Shown here piece by piece: positions 44,107-54,591 of a DNA stretch of 64,000 nt; within the stretch, counting starts at the first letter, position 1; each line of letters opens with the position of its first letter. The notes under the pieces are model-generated. The model did not search any database. It was not told the origin of the DNA and saw nothing but the letters and a program-made list of their open reading frames with translations. A program made the translations under genes and the position numbers. Source of the DNA: Aralia elata (lineage: Eukaryota; Streptophyta; Magnoliopsida; Apiales; Araliaceae); assembly GCA_034770075.1 (NCBI GenBank), contig CM068384.1:33936414-34000413 (forward strand). The letters run 5' to 3'.

Positions 44107-47100
44107 GTGTACCCATTTGAGTAATCCTTGCCTAACAAATGGTCTTTCAAATTTGAATGATGATTATGATTTTGACATTGAGCTGGATTTCGATTTGATG
44201 GGCATTGAACAAGACGAGACAGATTACGACGACGCACCTGACGAGATCAAAGGATGGGTCGAGGATAAACCCAAACCCAACTTGGACCAAACCATCACCG
44301 TTGATATTGGAACCCCTGACAAGCCAAAGGAACTCAAGATAGGGACGGACCTCACCCCCAGCCAAAAAGCAGAAATAATTGAGTTACTAAGCCAATATGA
44401 GGATGTCTTTGCCTGGTCGCACGAGGACATGATCGGATTGTCCACCGACATTGTGGTGCACCGGTTACCCATCAAGGAGGGTTTCAGGCCTGTCAAGCAG
44501 AAACTAAGAAAGTTGAAACCTGAGTGGAGCTTAAAGGTGAAGGAGGAGATCATTAAACAATTCAGGGCCGGAATCATTATGGTGTCCACTTACCCGGAAT
44601 GGCTATCCAATGTAGTCCCAGTGGCTAAACCTGGAGGAAAGGTGAGGGTATGTGTAGACTACAGAGATCTAAACAAGGCCAGTCTCAAGGACAACTTCCC
44701 GGTGCCTTTTATACACATCCTGGTAGATAACACAGCCCAGTACGAAATGTATTCTTTTGTGGATTGCTTTGCGGGATATCATCAGATAATGGTGGCGGAG
44801 GAGGATCGGGAAAAGACCGCATTCATCACCCCCTGGGGCACTTTCTGCTATAGACGACTGGCTTTTGGCCTCACAAACGCGGGGGCTACTTATCAGAGAG
44901 CCATGATGGCCTTGTTCCACGATATGATGCACAAGGAGATAGAGGTCTACGTGGACGACATTATTGTGAAATCGAAGGTAGAGTCCGATCATATAACTCA
45001 TCTCAAAAAGCTATTCGATCGGCTCAGAAAGTATAATCTGAAACTCAATTCAGCCAAGTGTGCTTTCGGAGTACAATCGGGCAAGCTTTTGGGTTTCCTG
45101 GTTAGTGATCGGGGCATTGAGTTGGACCCAGCAAAGATTAAGGCCATTGTGGATATGCCGGCACCCCACACAGAGAAGGAGATAAGAGGATTCCTGGGGA
45201 GAATAAACTTCATCAGCCGTTTTATATCCCACTTGACGACTACATGTGAGCCGATTTTTAAACTGTTAAGGAGGGGTGCTTCCCAAGAATGGAATGAGCA
45301 ATGTCATAGGGCGTTTCAGACCATTAAGAAACAATTGACGGAGGCACCAGTGCTGGTACCCCCGAAGGATGGGATCCCTCTGTTTATGTATATATCGGTA
45401 AATGCCATCGCGATGGGATGTATGTTGGGACAGAAAAATGAGGCGGGAAAAGAGCAGGCCATCTATTACCTCAGCAAAAGATTTAGCCAATGTGAGCAGA
45501 ATTACACTCCCATTGAGAAGACCTGTTGTGCTCTGGCCTGGGCTGCAGGGAGATTACAGCACTACCTCCATGGGCATACAACGTACCTGATATCAAGAAT
45601 GGATCCCCTGAAATATATATTCGAAAGGCCCATGCTGAATTGTCGACTATCAAGATGGCAATTAATTTTACAACAGTTTGACATGGTGTACGTGACCCAG
45701 AAGGCCATGAAAGGGCAGGGAATTGCAGATCAGTTGGCGGAAGCCCCGGCAGGAGGGATGGAGCCATTAGAAACTCCTCTCCCGGGCGAGGATATATTTT
45801 GGGTATCGCGCGAAAAATGTGATGACGAGGGACAATTTTGGAAGCTGTATTTTGATGGTGCCATGAATGCCGAGGGAGCAGGAGCCGGAGCGATCCTAGT
45901 CTCTATCACCGAAGAACAATACCCCGTGGCCACTAAACTTCGTTTCAGCAATTCGAACAACACCGCTGAATACGAGGGGTGTATCTTGGGACTCCGATTG
46001 GCCCGTGACATGGGAGTAAAAAGACTAGCGGTGTTCGGGGATTCAGAATTGGTAATCAGACAAGCAATCGGGGTATACAACACTAAGGAGCTTCGGTTAC
46101 TTCCCTACCATCGTTGTGTCACCCAGCTTATGCAAGAGTTCGAAGATATCGCCTTCCGCCATATCCCTCGGGGACAAAATGATTTTGCCGATGCATTGGC
46201 GACTTTGGCTTCCTTAATCCACGTGATCAAGAGTAGGGACAGTCCACAGATTGAGATCACCGTACAGAATGCCCCGGCATATGAGGAAAATGTGGCAGTG
46301 TTATCAAACGAGGTGGTGTTGACAAGGAAGCCCTGGTATCACGACATCAGGGAATATCTGAGGGACAGATCCCTTCCCGATCAGGCAAATCGGACTGAAA
46401 GGATGAGAATTCAAAAGATGGCGATGAAGTTTTACCTGAGTGGCGATTCACTCTACAAGAGGGATGCTGGGTTGGGACTGTTGCAGTGCGTAGATGAAAC
46501 ACAGGCCCGAAAGATTATGAATGAAATACATGGTGGAGTGTGTGGACCCCATATGAGTGGACCGATGCTTGCCAAAAAGATTTTGAGGACAGGGCATTAT
46601 TGGCTGACGCTGAGGGCCGATTGCGATGATCATGTCAAACGATGTTACCAATGCCAGGCGCACGGTAATGTGATCCATACACCTCCCAATGAACTGCACT
46701 GTATGACCTCCCCGTGGCCGTTTTCAATGTGGGGAATGGATGTAATCGGACCAATAGAGCCCAAAGCAAGCAACGGGCACCGATTCATTTTCGTCATGAT
46801 CGATTATTTCACCAAATGGGTAGAGGCAGCTTCTTTCCCTAAAGTAACTCAGGAGGTCATCGTCAACTTCGTCAGGAATAATGTCATTTGCCGATATGGG
46901 CAACCTGAGGTTGTGGTCTCCGACAATGCCAAGAATTTAAACAACGCCCTCATGAAGGAACTGTGTGACCAGTTCAAGATTAAGCATCTCAATTCCGTCA
47001 TTTACCGTCCTAAGATGAATGGGGCAGTGGAGGCTGCCAATAAAAACATCAAGAAGATCATGGCAAAAATGTCTGCTAATCATCGGGGATGGCCAGATCT

Positions 47101-47581
47101 GTTACCCCTCACCTTACTAGCCTACCGAACGTCAACGCGTACTTCCACAGGGGCAACCCCTTACGCCTTGGTATATGGAATGGAGGCTGTCCTGCCAGTT
47201 GAAGTTGAGATGGCGTCCCTCAGAATAGTGATCGATGCTCAGATAAGCGAGGAGGATTGGATGCAAAGCCGATACGACCAATTGGCCCTAATTGATGAAA
47301 GGAGGGTGGCTGCTGTTTGGCACGGCCAGCTATATCAACAGAGGATCTCCCGATCATACGACAAAAGGATCAGGCCTCGGAAATTCAAGGAGAATGACCT
47401 GGTGCTAAAGAGAGTCATGTCTTGTCAGGACGAAGCCAAGGGGAAGTTTGCCCCGAATTGGGAAGGACCATTCGTGATTAAGAAAGTGCTATCCGGAGGA
47501 GCCCTCATATTGCAAGAAATGGATGGTGAGGTATTTCCACAACCCCTCAATGCTGACTCGGTGAAGCGGTTCTACGCTTAA
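44081..47581 (+). CDS. pol: Copy B pol: RT - RNase H - archaeal-type RNase H - integrase, intact
   Basis: 1166 codons without interruption. The spliced reading enters at 44107 (residue 10), so the ATG may be irrelevant. Residues 1-140 are an acidic linker (DYDFDIELDFDLMGIEQDE). RT covers about 155-420, with VDYRDLNKASLKDNFPVP and active site YVDDIIVKS near 290. RNase H lies around 430-545 (NYTPIEKTCCAL). The second RNase H is at about 585-715 (LYFDGAMNAEGAGAGAIL, NNTAEYEGCILGL, FGDSELVIRQ). The integrase finger is at 815-865 (H..H..CYQC), catalytic residues in DVIGP (about 887), SDNAKN (947) and VEAANKN (985), and a GPF module NWEGPFVIKKVL (about 1127). The tandem RNase H is the Tat hallmark. 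The enzyme set copies element RNA and inserts the cDNA. Confidence 0.95.
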   Translation: MTSILFHVRCTHLSNPCLTNGLSNLNDDYDFDIELDFDLMGIEQDETDYDDAPDEIKGWVEDKPKPNLDQTITVDIGTPDKPKELKIGTDLTPSQKAEIIELLSQYEDVFAWSHEDMIGLSTDIVVHRLPIKEGFRPVKQKLRKLKPEWSLKVKEEIIKQFRAGIIMVSTYPEWLSNVVPVAKPGGKVRVCVDYRDLNKASLKDNFPVPFIHILVDNTAQYEMYSFVDCFAGYHQIMVAEEDREKTAFITPWGTFCYRRLAFGLTNAGATYQRAMMALFHDMMHKEIEVYVDDIIVKSKVESDHITHLKKLFDRLRKYNLKLNSAKCAFGVQSGKLLGFLVSDRGIELDPAKIKAIVDMPAPHTEKEIRGFLGRINFISRFISHLTTTCEPIFKLLRRGASQEWNEQCHRAFQTIKKQLTEAPVLVPPKDGIPLFMYISVNAIAMGCMLGQKNEAGKEQAIYYLSKRFSQCEQNYTPIEKTCCALAWAAGRLQHYLHGHTTYLISRMDPLKYIFERPMLNCRLSRWQLILQQFDMVYVTQKAMKGQGIADQLAEAPAGGMEPLETPLPGEDIFWVSREKCDDEGQFWKLYFDGAMNAEGAGAGAILVSITEEQYPVATKLRFSNSNNTAEYEGCILGLRLARDMGVKRLAVFGDSELVIRQAIGVYNTKELRLLPYHRCVTQLMQEFEDIAFRHIPRGQNDFADALATLASLIHVIKSRDSPQIEITVQNAPAYEENVAVLSNEVVLTRKPWYHDIREYLRDRSLPDQANRTERMRIQKMAMKFYLSGDSLYKRDAGLGLLQCVDETQARKIMNEIHGGVCGPHMSGPMLAKKILRTGHYWLTLRADCDDHVKRCYQCQAHGNVIHTPPNELHCMTSPWPFSMWGMDVIGPIEPKASNGHRFIFVMIDYFTKWVEAASFPKVTQEVIVNFVRNNVICRYGQPEVVVSDNAKNLNNALMKELCDQFKIKHLNSVIYRPKMNGAVEAANKNIKKIMAKMSANHRGWPDLLPLTLLAYRTSTRTSTGATPYALVYGMEAVLPVEVEMASLRIVIDAQISEEDWMQSRYDQLALIDERRVAAVWHGQLYQQRISRSYDKRIRPRKFKENDLVLKRVMSCQDEAKGKFAPNWEGPFVIKKVLSGGALILQEMDGEVFPQPLNADSVKRFYA

Positions 47582-48092
47582 ATCATCAGTTCTTTTTTTC
47601 CTTTGAGAGCGAACTACGTAGGACCTGATCTCCCAACTTGTGGGGGTACGTAGGCAGCCATCATGGCGCGGTCCGATCCTTTAAAAAAAATAATCCTTTC
47701 CCTAACCAAAACCAATTTTCGATAGCCAGATAAAACCTTCCTACACCCTCAAAACCTTCCCGAAACCAACTGCCTAACCAGTTTCATCCCAGAATACATA
47801 CCCTGATCCAACCCAAACAGTTATCCAAAATCTGAGATTCAATCCGACGAAATCAAAAGGTGTGCGGCAATATCTGTCAAATCTCCATCAAGTCTTGAGG
47901 AAAGAAAGAAGGCGAAATGTCAAAATTATGGTCAGTTGGATAAAATGATGATCCAATGGAGGGCAATGATACGACAAAGGGGGAAAATGACTAAATTTAA
48001 ATGCATGTATATATATATAAGTCGTTTTATTACAAGATTTCTCTTTCAATAACTGATGAAACCAACATAGTCTATGCAGGAAATAAAATAAT
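47582..48092. other. Convergent junction between pol and aORF2, copy B
   Basis: The conserved TACGTAGG...CCCAACTTGTGGGG...TACGTAGG block lies at 47611-47679, 30 bp after the pol stop. The remainder is UTR shared with A and C, without frames. Confidence 0.65.
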
Positions 48093-49658
48093 CTACAAAT
48101 CTGAAACTAGCCGAAGCAGGATGGACAGGGTGGTGGATAGATCTGAAGCATCAGCATCTCCTGCAATCTGCTGCCCCATCATATCAATATGATCCAGTAA
48201 AGCAGTAGCTCGGCTGACAGTCCCAAAATGAGCATCTACCACTGCCCTGGTCTGAAATACAATGGCCTCTCTATCAGCAATGGCAGCATCTCTAGCCCGA
48301 ATGGCCTCATCTCTCTCGGCAAGGGCGGCATCCCTCTCGGTTTCAGTAGCAATCAGGGCCAGGCGGAGTCGGGAATCCTCAGCGACCCGACTCGGGGCAG
48401 AATCGGCTGAAATGGAATGGTCTGTGGTATTTTCTGTGAAAATCACTCCAGAGTCATCAAAGGCCCCAGTCCGACTCAAACTAGCCGAATCCAGGTCTCC
48501 ACGCAACCACTGTACGTAGGCAAATGTCTGGATGTGACAGCTCGCACTATATTCGGCAAAGATCCTGCGATCCCAAAGCTCGTATACCTGCAATAGATCC
48601 CTCTCTGTACAGGATGATATAAGGAATCGGTATGCGGCTGCACCCGCGAAGGGGTGTAAATCCTGTGTCTGATCGAACTGCCCCATAACCGCCAGGGGAT
48701 GATAGGTCGTCACGCCCCTTAACCCAGCAATGGGAATGAAATCCATGCCAGGCACATGAGTCAAGAAGCTCATGAAGGAGCAATAGCCCGAGTAAACCAA
48801 TAGATGAAAGGGGTCCTCAATGATAGACAAAAATGATGTCCAGGAGGCCACATCAGTACAACTCGCGGGACGAAGCGAAAACTACGTGGTTATGTCATGG
48901 CTGAAGCAAAACCCTTGGCGACGGAAATGGCCGATGGGACTAAGATGACTCATGAACCACATATACAATAAGGTCGAACTCCCTCTGAAGCATCTCCCTC
49001 GGAAGGACTGGCAATATGTGGCCGACATATAGGTATCCGCCAATATCATGGGGAGAATGGTGTGATCCTCCTGGAGGGCCCCAACGGCCGCAACAATCCG
49101 CATGTCCAAATGATCGGATCCTGCAGGCAAATACAAAACTGAGATGACACAGGCCATCAGAACGCCCACTCGCAAGGCATCCCAGCGCTCCTCGGACACG
49201 GAAAAATCACCGAGGAAAAGACGGAAACTGTCAGGTGAGCCAAATCGGTCAATCAAGAATTGAAGAGGAACCATATGGTCTGATGTGATTGCCGGTAATA
49301 AGACAGCCCTCCGCAAACCGGTGAAAGTCAAGAATTGACGGCGCATGGAACCAACGGTAACCCTAGCACAGGGACCATCCAACGGCAGGCCGGTAAAGCG
49401 AGCATACTCCTCAAGGGTGGGGGTCAGCTCTATTGTCCCAAACCTAAACACCTGACGGGCAGGGGCCCAATAGCTCAGAAGACCATCCACAAAGCCCGCT
49501 GGCACCTGGAAGGTTAATAAGGACCAAGAATGTCCCAAAAGACCATCTACGATAACCCTATCTGCTGGCAGTAGACTGTCCAACCAGCGGAAGAGGCTGC
49601 CAACCAACCCTGTGGGAGGAGTGGAATCCAAACGAACCACGGCATCTGAGGACGACAT
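48093..49658 (-). pseudogene. aORF2 of copy B: PMD/DUF7745-like protein, one nonsense codon
   Basis: 521 codons plus stop from ATG at 49658 (MSSSDAVVRLD), the same length as in copy A. I choose this ATG rather than the upstream one at 49724 because all three copies align from MSSSD and an AG acceptor-like site precedes it. The only break is TAG at 48882-48884, where C has CAG (Gln). Domains: RWLDSLLPADRVIVDGLLGH, the motif TIELTPTLEEYARFTGLPLD, a central YMWFMSHLSPIGHFRRQGF block, and a C-terminal Ala/Arg/Asp coiled coil (TERDAALAERDEAIRARDAA). Opposite strand to pol; function unknown. Confidence 0.8.
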
Positions 49659-49872
49659 CTGTGAAAAAATAGTATCAAAAAAGACTGTACAGGGGTCATT
49701 CTCTACCCATAAATAAAAGAGCATGCATCATATAGTTAATAATAAAGCAGGTGAATCCCATAAAGATGAAAAGGAACTGTGCGTAAATAAATAAATGAGT
49801 TCAGTACATAGTGCATAAATGAAAAAGAAATCTAAGCAGGTGCCGATACAAAAGGCCCTATCCTATCCTGGT
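49659..49872 (-). other. Spacer between aORF1 and aORF2, copy B
   Basis: 214 bp, T-rich on the minus strand and ending TATTTTTTCACAG before the aORF2 ATG, like copies A and C. Confidence 0.5.
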
Positions 49873-50700
49873 CTAAATAAAATCAGTATCATCTATGAAA
49901 GCAGGATCCTCGAACTGATCCCCGGGAGTCGTCGAGCTCGGAGGACCAAAGTTCATATCAGGGATGTAGGGATGCGCTGTGGCATCAGATGAACTCGGGC
50001 CTGCATCATAACCTGCACCGTCAGGGTCGTAGGTGTAAGCCTCCTCCGGGGTCCGGCCCAACCCCCGAATAAACAGCGACAACTGATCCACCTGACGGGT
50101 CAATGTGGCGATCTGCTCAGCGTGGGTAGGGGTCCGAACACAGGCAGCCCAATCGGTCATCGTAACCGAGCCTGGAACCATGTCTCCAAGAAAGAAAGTG
50201 GCCCGAGTCTGGGGACCGATGGTACGGGGCACCCACCATGTCCTGAAAGCCTCACTCGTACTGGGGCCTGTGGAAAGCATCCGACCGTCCTCCCCAGCGA
50301 GCATGATCTCCGAGGGCTGAGAATCCAGCGGCCAGAAAGTAGTGAAAGAAAGGGAGTGCGGGATGCGGATCTCCCCAGTGACGCATCTGAATGCGCGCTC
50401 TCCCAGATACATCACCCAGCCTCCAACACTCTGCAAAGTGAGGCGACGGGTGGAAAGCTCGAACTCCGGGCCGGAAGGATGCCCGTCAGCAAACCCCACA
50501 GTCAGATGCTCGGAGAGGTAGGGAATCCAGACGACGTCGGCAGCCGTGATCAACTCCAGCTGAATACGACAATGTGCAAAGCTGCCCGACACGGGGACCT
50601 CCTCCAGAGTACTGTGATGCCATCGCCGACCCCGAGGATAGGTGTCCGGACCCAGAGTAGTGATACGCCTCAGACATGGCAGCCGCTCGTAAGCCCAGAA

Positions 50701-50798
50701 CTGTGAATAGAAACAAGGCAAGGCATGAGTCACTATCAAATACAGAAAAGAGATGAAAGGAAAAGAAATACAGTAAGAGAGAGGAGGAGGGGACGCAC
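50701..50798 (-). other. aORF1 intron 2, copy B
   Basis: GTGCGT...CTATTCACAG, 98 bp. The donor has GTGCGT where A and C have GTGAGC or GTGAGT. Confidence 0.72.
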
Positions 50799-51460
50799 CA
50801 ATAGAAAGTGGTAGAAGCCGAGCCAGGCATCAGTCTGTCCCTCTGAGCGTAGACGCATGCCATGGAGGAAATAGGCAAAGGTGAATGACCCCCAGTCATA
50901 GTCACCGATGCGGTCCACGTCTCTGACCGCTCCTACGACGCTGAAATGAATGGTGGAGGAGTTGTTCCCCAGAAAACAACCCCTCATGATGGTCAGGAAC
51001 AGGCGTCGTAGCAGAATGTCTCTGGTGCCCTGATCCGCTGGGAATAGGCAGTGCGTACAGACCCCCGACTGCATCGACAGCCAAAGCACCGGATCGAATG
51101 CTGCGGGCCTTAAAGACCCGGTCATCAGCAGCGAAGCCCAGCAAAGCTCGAACCTCCACTGGAGTGATATCAAGATCCAAGGGGACGCGGGACCCAGTGA
51201 ACTCAATGCCCATAATGTAACCTCCAGTCCCATGGGGTCAAAACGACCTCGCAGTCGAGGAGATGAAGAGACTTGCGTCTGGTGGAAACCATCGCTCGGA
51301 TAAAGCCCTCATGTAACCCCAGGGGCACTGGCGGGGGAATGATAGTGAAGAAATGTCGAAAGCCCCAAGAGTCCACCATCGCCCGGTAATCACTGTGCAG
51401 GGCCGCGTAAAGAGAATAAATGTTGAACCAATTACCCCTCGGCTGGGTAAACTCAGGTAC

Positions 51461-51545
51461 CTGTGAAAATCACCAATGGGTCAATCCGGATAGAAAAGAG
51501 AATTGAGAAATTAAGAATGAAAAGCCGAATAGAGCTGAAATATAC
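51461..51545 (-). other. aORF1 intron 1, copy B
   Basis: GTATAT...GATTTTCACAG, 85 bp, between GCTAACGAG and GTACCTGAG. Confidence 0.72.
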
Positions 51546-51861
51546 CTCGTTAGCCACGAGAGATGCCGAGGGGTGACGACTAAGATCCCGACCCAAAAGA
51601 TCGGGTATCTGCACAGAGGCGCCAGATAAGGAGCCTGATGAGTGGGGGGAGCCTGATGTGCTGGAAGATGGCCCCTCCACCGCGAACCTCCGGAGGGACA
51701 AACCTCCTCAACGTCCGGATGACCAGGAACGAATAACAGACTCCGACAAACGACGAGCCTGACGGGTCCGAGGGGGAACAGGGGCAGGTGCAGCCCTACG
51801 ACGGCGAACACCCGAAGTCCCGAGAGGCGGAGGAGCACTTGGGCGCATCAACGATCCATAG

Positions 51862-51974
51862 CTGGAATAGAACCGGGCGAGAAAGAAGGTAAGTTTTCCT
51901 TTTAAAATTATGTAATGAACATTCTAAATTTCTAGCCTCATCATATGATTAATGCAACATGATGCATGGTTTAT

Positions 51975-52008
<34 letters not shown>

Positions 52009-52335
52009 GGCAGAGTTCCGTTTGTAAAATGGACATCCCAGGCATAAAGCCAAACGTGTTTTCCATCAATCAAAGCCTCAAACAGGATCTAAATTGCATT
52101 CATATATGTAATTACATCATGTAATGCATGTTTCTCTTGCAGAAAAGGAATAACAATATGAGGGACCACCTCATGAACATAAAATAGGACTCACATAGTT
52201 GATACATAGCATGTATATATGATGGTACATTGCATAAACGTTGTGAAGCATACATTTTTATCTCTAAACATGCAAATAGTCAGATGTATAGCAAAACATT
52301 GACGAAATTGAAAAGTGAGCCGGTCAAAGTGTTAC
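51862..52335 (-). other. Leader intron of copy B aORF1
   Basis: Donor after CGCTACAG (GTAACAC), acceptor TCTATTCCAG before CT-ATG. It contains a 29-base homopolymer at 51978-52006. Confidence 0.6.
51978..52006. repeat. Poly-A/T run inside the aORF1 leader intron, copy B
   Basis: 29 uninterrupted A on the plus strand, T in the intron sense. The equivalent run is short in A (about 26556-26566) and long and interrupted in C (58405-58460). Confidence 0.95.
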
Positions 52336-52602
52336 CTGTAGCGTGTAGATCGACCCTACCGGAACAGTTTTTGCAGGAAAGTTGAAAAAAATCGACAAAA
52401 GGCTCTTGCGAACAAGCAAAAAATCGAGAGGAATATGTGTGAGTGGGAAGTTGTAAGTGACAGATGTGGAAGCGGGCCGCGGCTGATAAGCCCGCTCGTG
52501 GCCGCAGGTGGATCTGCGGCTGGCCGCAGAGCCGGCTGCGGCTGGGCTTGGGGGGCCCCACCTTGCTCCCTGGCAGCCAGTTGACGTATTGAAGTGAAAA
52601 GT
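52336..52602 (-). promoter_or_regulatory. First exon or promoter region of the copy B antisense unit
   Basis: Lies between the tandem array and the leader-intron donor. It holds palindromes GCCGCAGGTGGATCTGCGGC (52501-52520) and a variant at 52523-52542. Copies A and C have the same arrangement. Its position makes it the best candidate for the antisense promoter; this is inference, and no clear TATA box is seen. Confidence 0.4.
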
Positions 52603-54490
52603 TTACGCGATGGGTGACCAGCGATGATACCCGGCCCCTGACATGACGATCGACCGGCGACGATAACCGGCGATCACGAGATGGATGTCCGGCGACGATA
52701 ACCGGCTCCAACAGATAACCAACCGGCGACGATAACCGGGGGTTACGAGATGGGTGACCGGCGACGATACCCGGCCCCGACGAGACGATCGACCGGCGAC
52801 GATAACCCGGCGATCACGAGATGGATGTCCGGCGACGATAACCGGCTCCGACAGATAACCAACCGGCGACGATAACCGGGGGTTACGCGATGGTGGTGAC
52901 CGGCGACGATACACCGGCCCCGACATGACGATCGATCGACCCGGCGACGATAACCGGCGATCACGAGATGGATGTCCGCGACGATAACCGGCTCCAACAG
53001 ATAACCAAACCGGCGACGATAACCGGGGGTTACGCGATGGGTGACCGGCGACGATACCCGGCCCCGACATGACGATCGACCGGCGACGATAACCGGCGAT
53101 CACGAGATGGATGTCCCGGCGACGATAACCGGCTCCAACAGATAACCAACCCGGCGACGATAACCGGGGGTTACGAGATGGGTGACCGGCGACGATACCC
53201 CGGCCCCGACGAGACGATCGACCGGCGACGATAACCGGCGATCACGAGATGGATGTCCGGCGACGATAACCGGCTCCGACAGAGATAACCAACCGGCGAC
53301 GATAACCGGGGGGTTACGCGATGGGTGACCGGCGACGATAACCCGGCCCCGACGAGACGATCGACCAGGCGACGATAACCGGCGATCACGAGATGGATGT
53401 CCGGCGACGATAACCGGCTTCCGACAGATAACTCCGACCGGCGACGATAACCGGAGGTTACGAGATGGGTGACCGGCGACGATACCCGGCCCCCGACATG
53501 ACGATCGACCGGCGACGATAACCGGCGATCACGAGATGGATGACCGGCGACGATAACCGGCTCCGACAAGATAACCGACCGGCGACGATAACCGGGGGTT
53601 ACGAGATGGGTGACCGGCGACGATACCCGGCCCCGACGAGACGATCGACCGGCGACGATAACCGGCGATCACGAGATGGATGTCCGGCGACGATAACCGG
53701 CTCCGACAGATAACCAACCGGCAACGATAACCGGGGGTTACGCGATGGGTGACCGGCGACGATACCCGGCCCCGACATGACGATCGACCGGCGACGATAA
53801 CCGGCGATCACGAGATGGATGTCCGGCGACGATAACCGGCTCCAACAGATAACCAACCGGCGACGATAACCGGGGGTTACGCGATGGGTGACCGGCGACG
53901 ATACCCGGCCCCGACATGACGATCGACCGGCGACGATAACCGGCGATCACGAGATGGATGTCCGGCGACGATAACCGGCTCCAACAGATAACCAACCGGC
54001 GACGATAACCGGGGGTTACGAGATGGGTGACCGGCGACGATACCCGGCCCCGACGAGACGATCGACCGGCGACGATAACCGGCGATCACGAGATGGATGT
54101 CCGGCGACGATAACCGGCTCCGACAGATAACCAACCGGCGACGATAACCGGGGGTTTACGCGATGGGTGACCGGCGACGATACCCGGCCCCCGACATGAC
54201 GACGATCGACCGGCGACGATAACCGGCGATCACGAGATGGATGTCCGGCGACGATAACCGGCTCCAACAGATAACCAACCGGCGACGATAACCGGGGGTT
54301 ACGCGATGGGTGACCGGCGACGATACCCGGCCCCGACGAGATGATCGACCGGCGACGATAACCGGCGATCACGAGATGGATGTCCGGCGACGATAACCGC
54401 TAACCGACAGATAACCAACCAACCGGCGACGATAACCGGGGGTTACGCGATGGGTGACCGGCGACGATACCCGGCCCCGAACGAGACAAT
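52603..54490. repeat. Copy B 3'-UTR tandem array (139-bp unit)
   Basis: About 13.5 copies of a 139-bp unit, each made of four subunits of about 35 bp with the core CCGGCGACGATAACCGG and spacers such as CGATCACGAGATGGATG. Later copies (about 53590-54160) are almost identical at strict 139-bp spacing; earlier ones show small indels. Long frames through it repeat every 139 bp and are not genes. Confidence 0.95.
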
Positions 54491-54591
54491 AGATTGAAAG
54501 AGTGAACCCAAGGACTAACAAACACGGTCAAGGGGTTAATACATTGACACTCTTACGAACGTCTTGCATGCATTACATCTTGTGTTGCATC
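54491..54591 (+). other. Copy B 3' UTR end, truncated by copy C
   Basis: Matches, inverted, 56780-56880 of copy C and ends TTGTGTTGCATC where the C LTR begins. Confidence 0.75.

Larger units (their letters stand above)
49873..51859 (-). pseudogene. aORF1 of copy B: plant-mobile-domain protein, 3 coding exons with frameshifts
   Basis: Predicted exons are 51859-51546, 51460-50799 and 50700-49873. Exon 3 is 828 bp as in A and fully open, starting FWAYERLPCLR with the Trp that copy A has lost. It then gives SFAHCRIQLELITAADVVW, LTLQSVGGWVMYLGERAFRC, FRTWWVPRTIGPQTRATFFL and THAEQIATLTRQVDQLSLF, and ends in a Tyr/Asp/Pro-rich tail. Exon 1 has a one-base gain after the third codon. Exon 2 is 5 bp longer than in A, through indels near 51215 and elsewhere, so the reading frame is broken there. 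PMD fold (GDYDWGSFTFAYFLHGMRLR) as in the other copies. Confidence 0.78.
37960..54591 (+). mobile_element. Copy B: Tat/Ogre-type element inserted in copy A, best preserved of the three
   Basis: 5' LTR, primer site, 5' UTR, gag-protease, intron, intact pol, convergent junction, antisense aORF2 and aORF1, a long tandem array, and a 3' UTR that stops at 54591 where the LTR of copy C begins. The left flank AATAT (37955-37959) is copy A 5' UTR. Copy C retains 129 bp of UTR between the corresponding point and its polypurine tract; B lacks this in the window, as expected if C landed in the B 3' UTR. The rest of B should lie beyond the right edge. Confidence 0.88.

Noticed and set aside
52603..54490. 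Overlapping minus-strand frames of 60-166 codons repeating VICRSRLSSPDIHLVIAGYR-type peptides
   Set aside because: They are translations of the 139-bp tandem repeat, whose length is not a multiple of three, and they recur every 139 bp; the array in copy C gives the same on the other strand.
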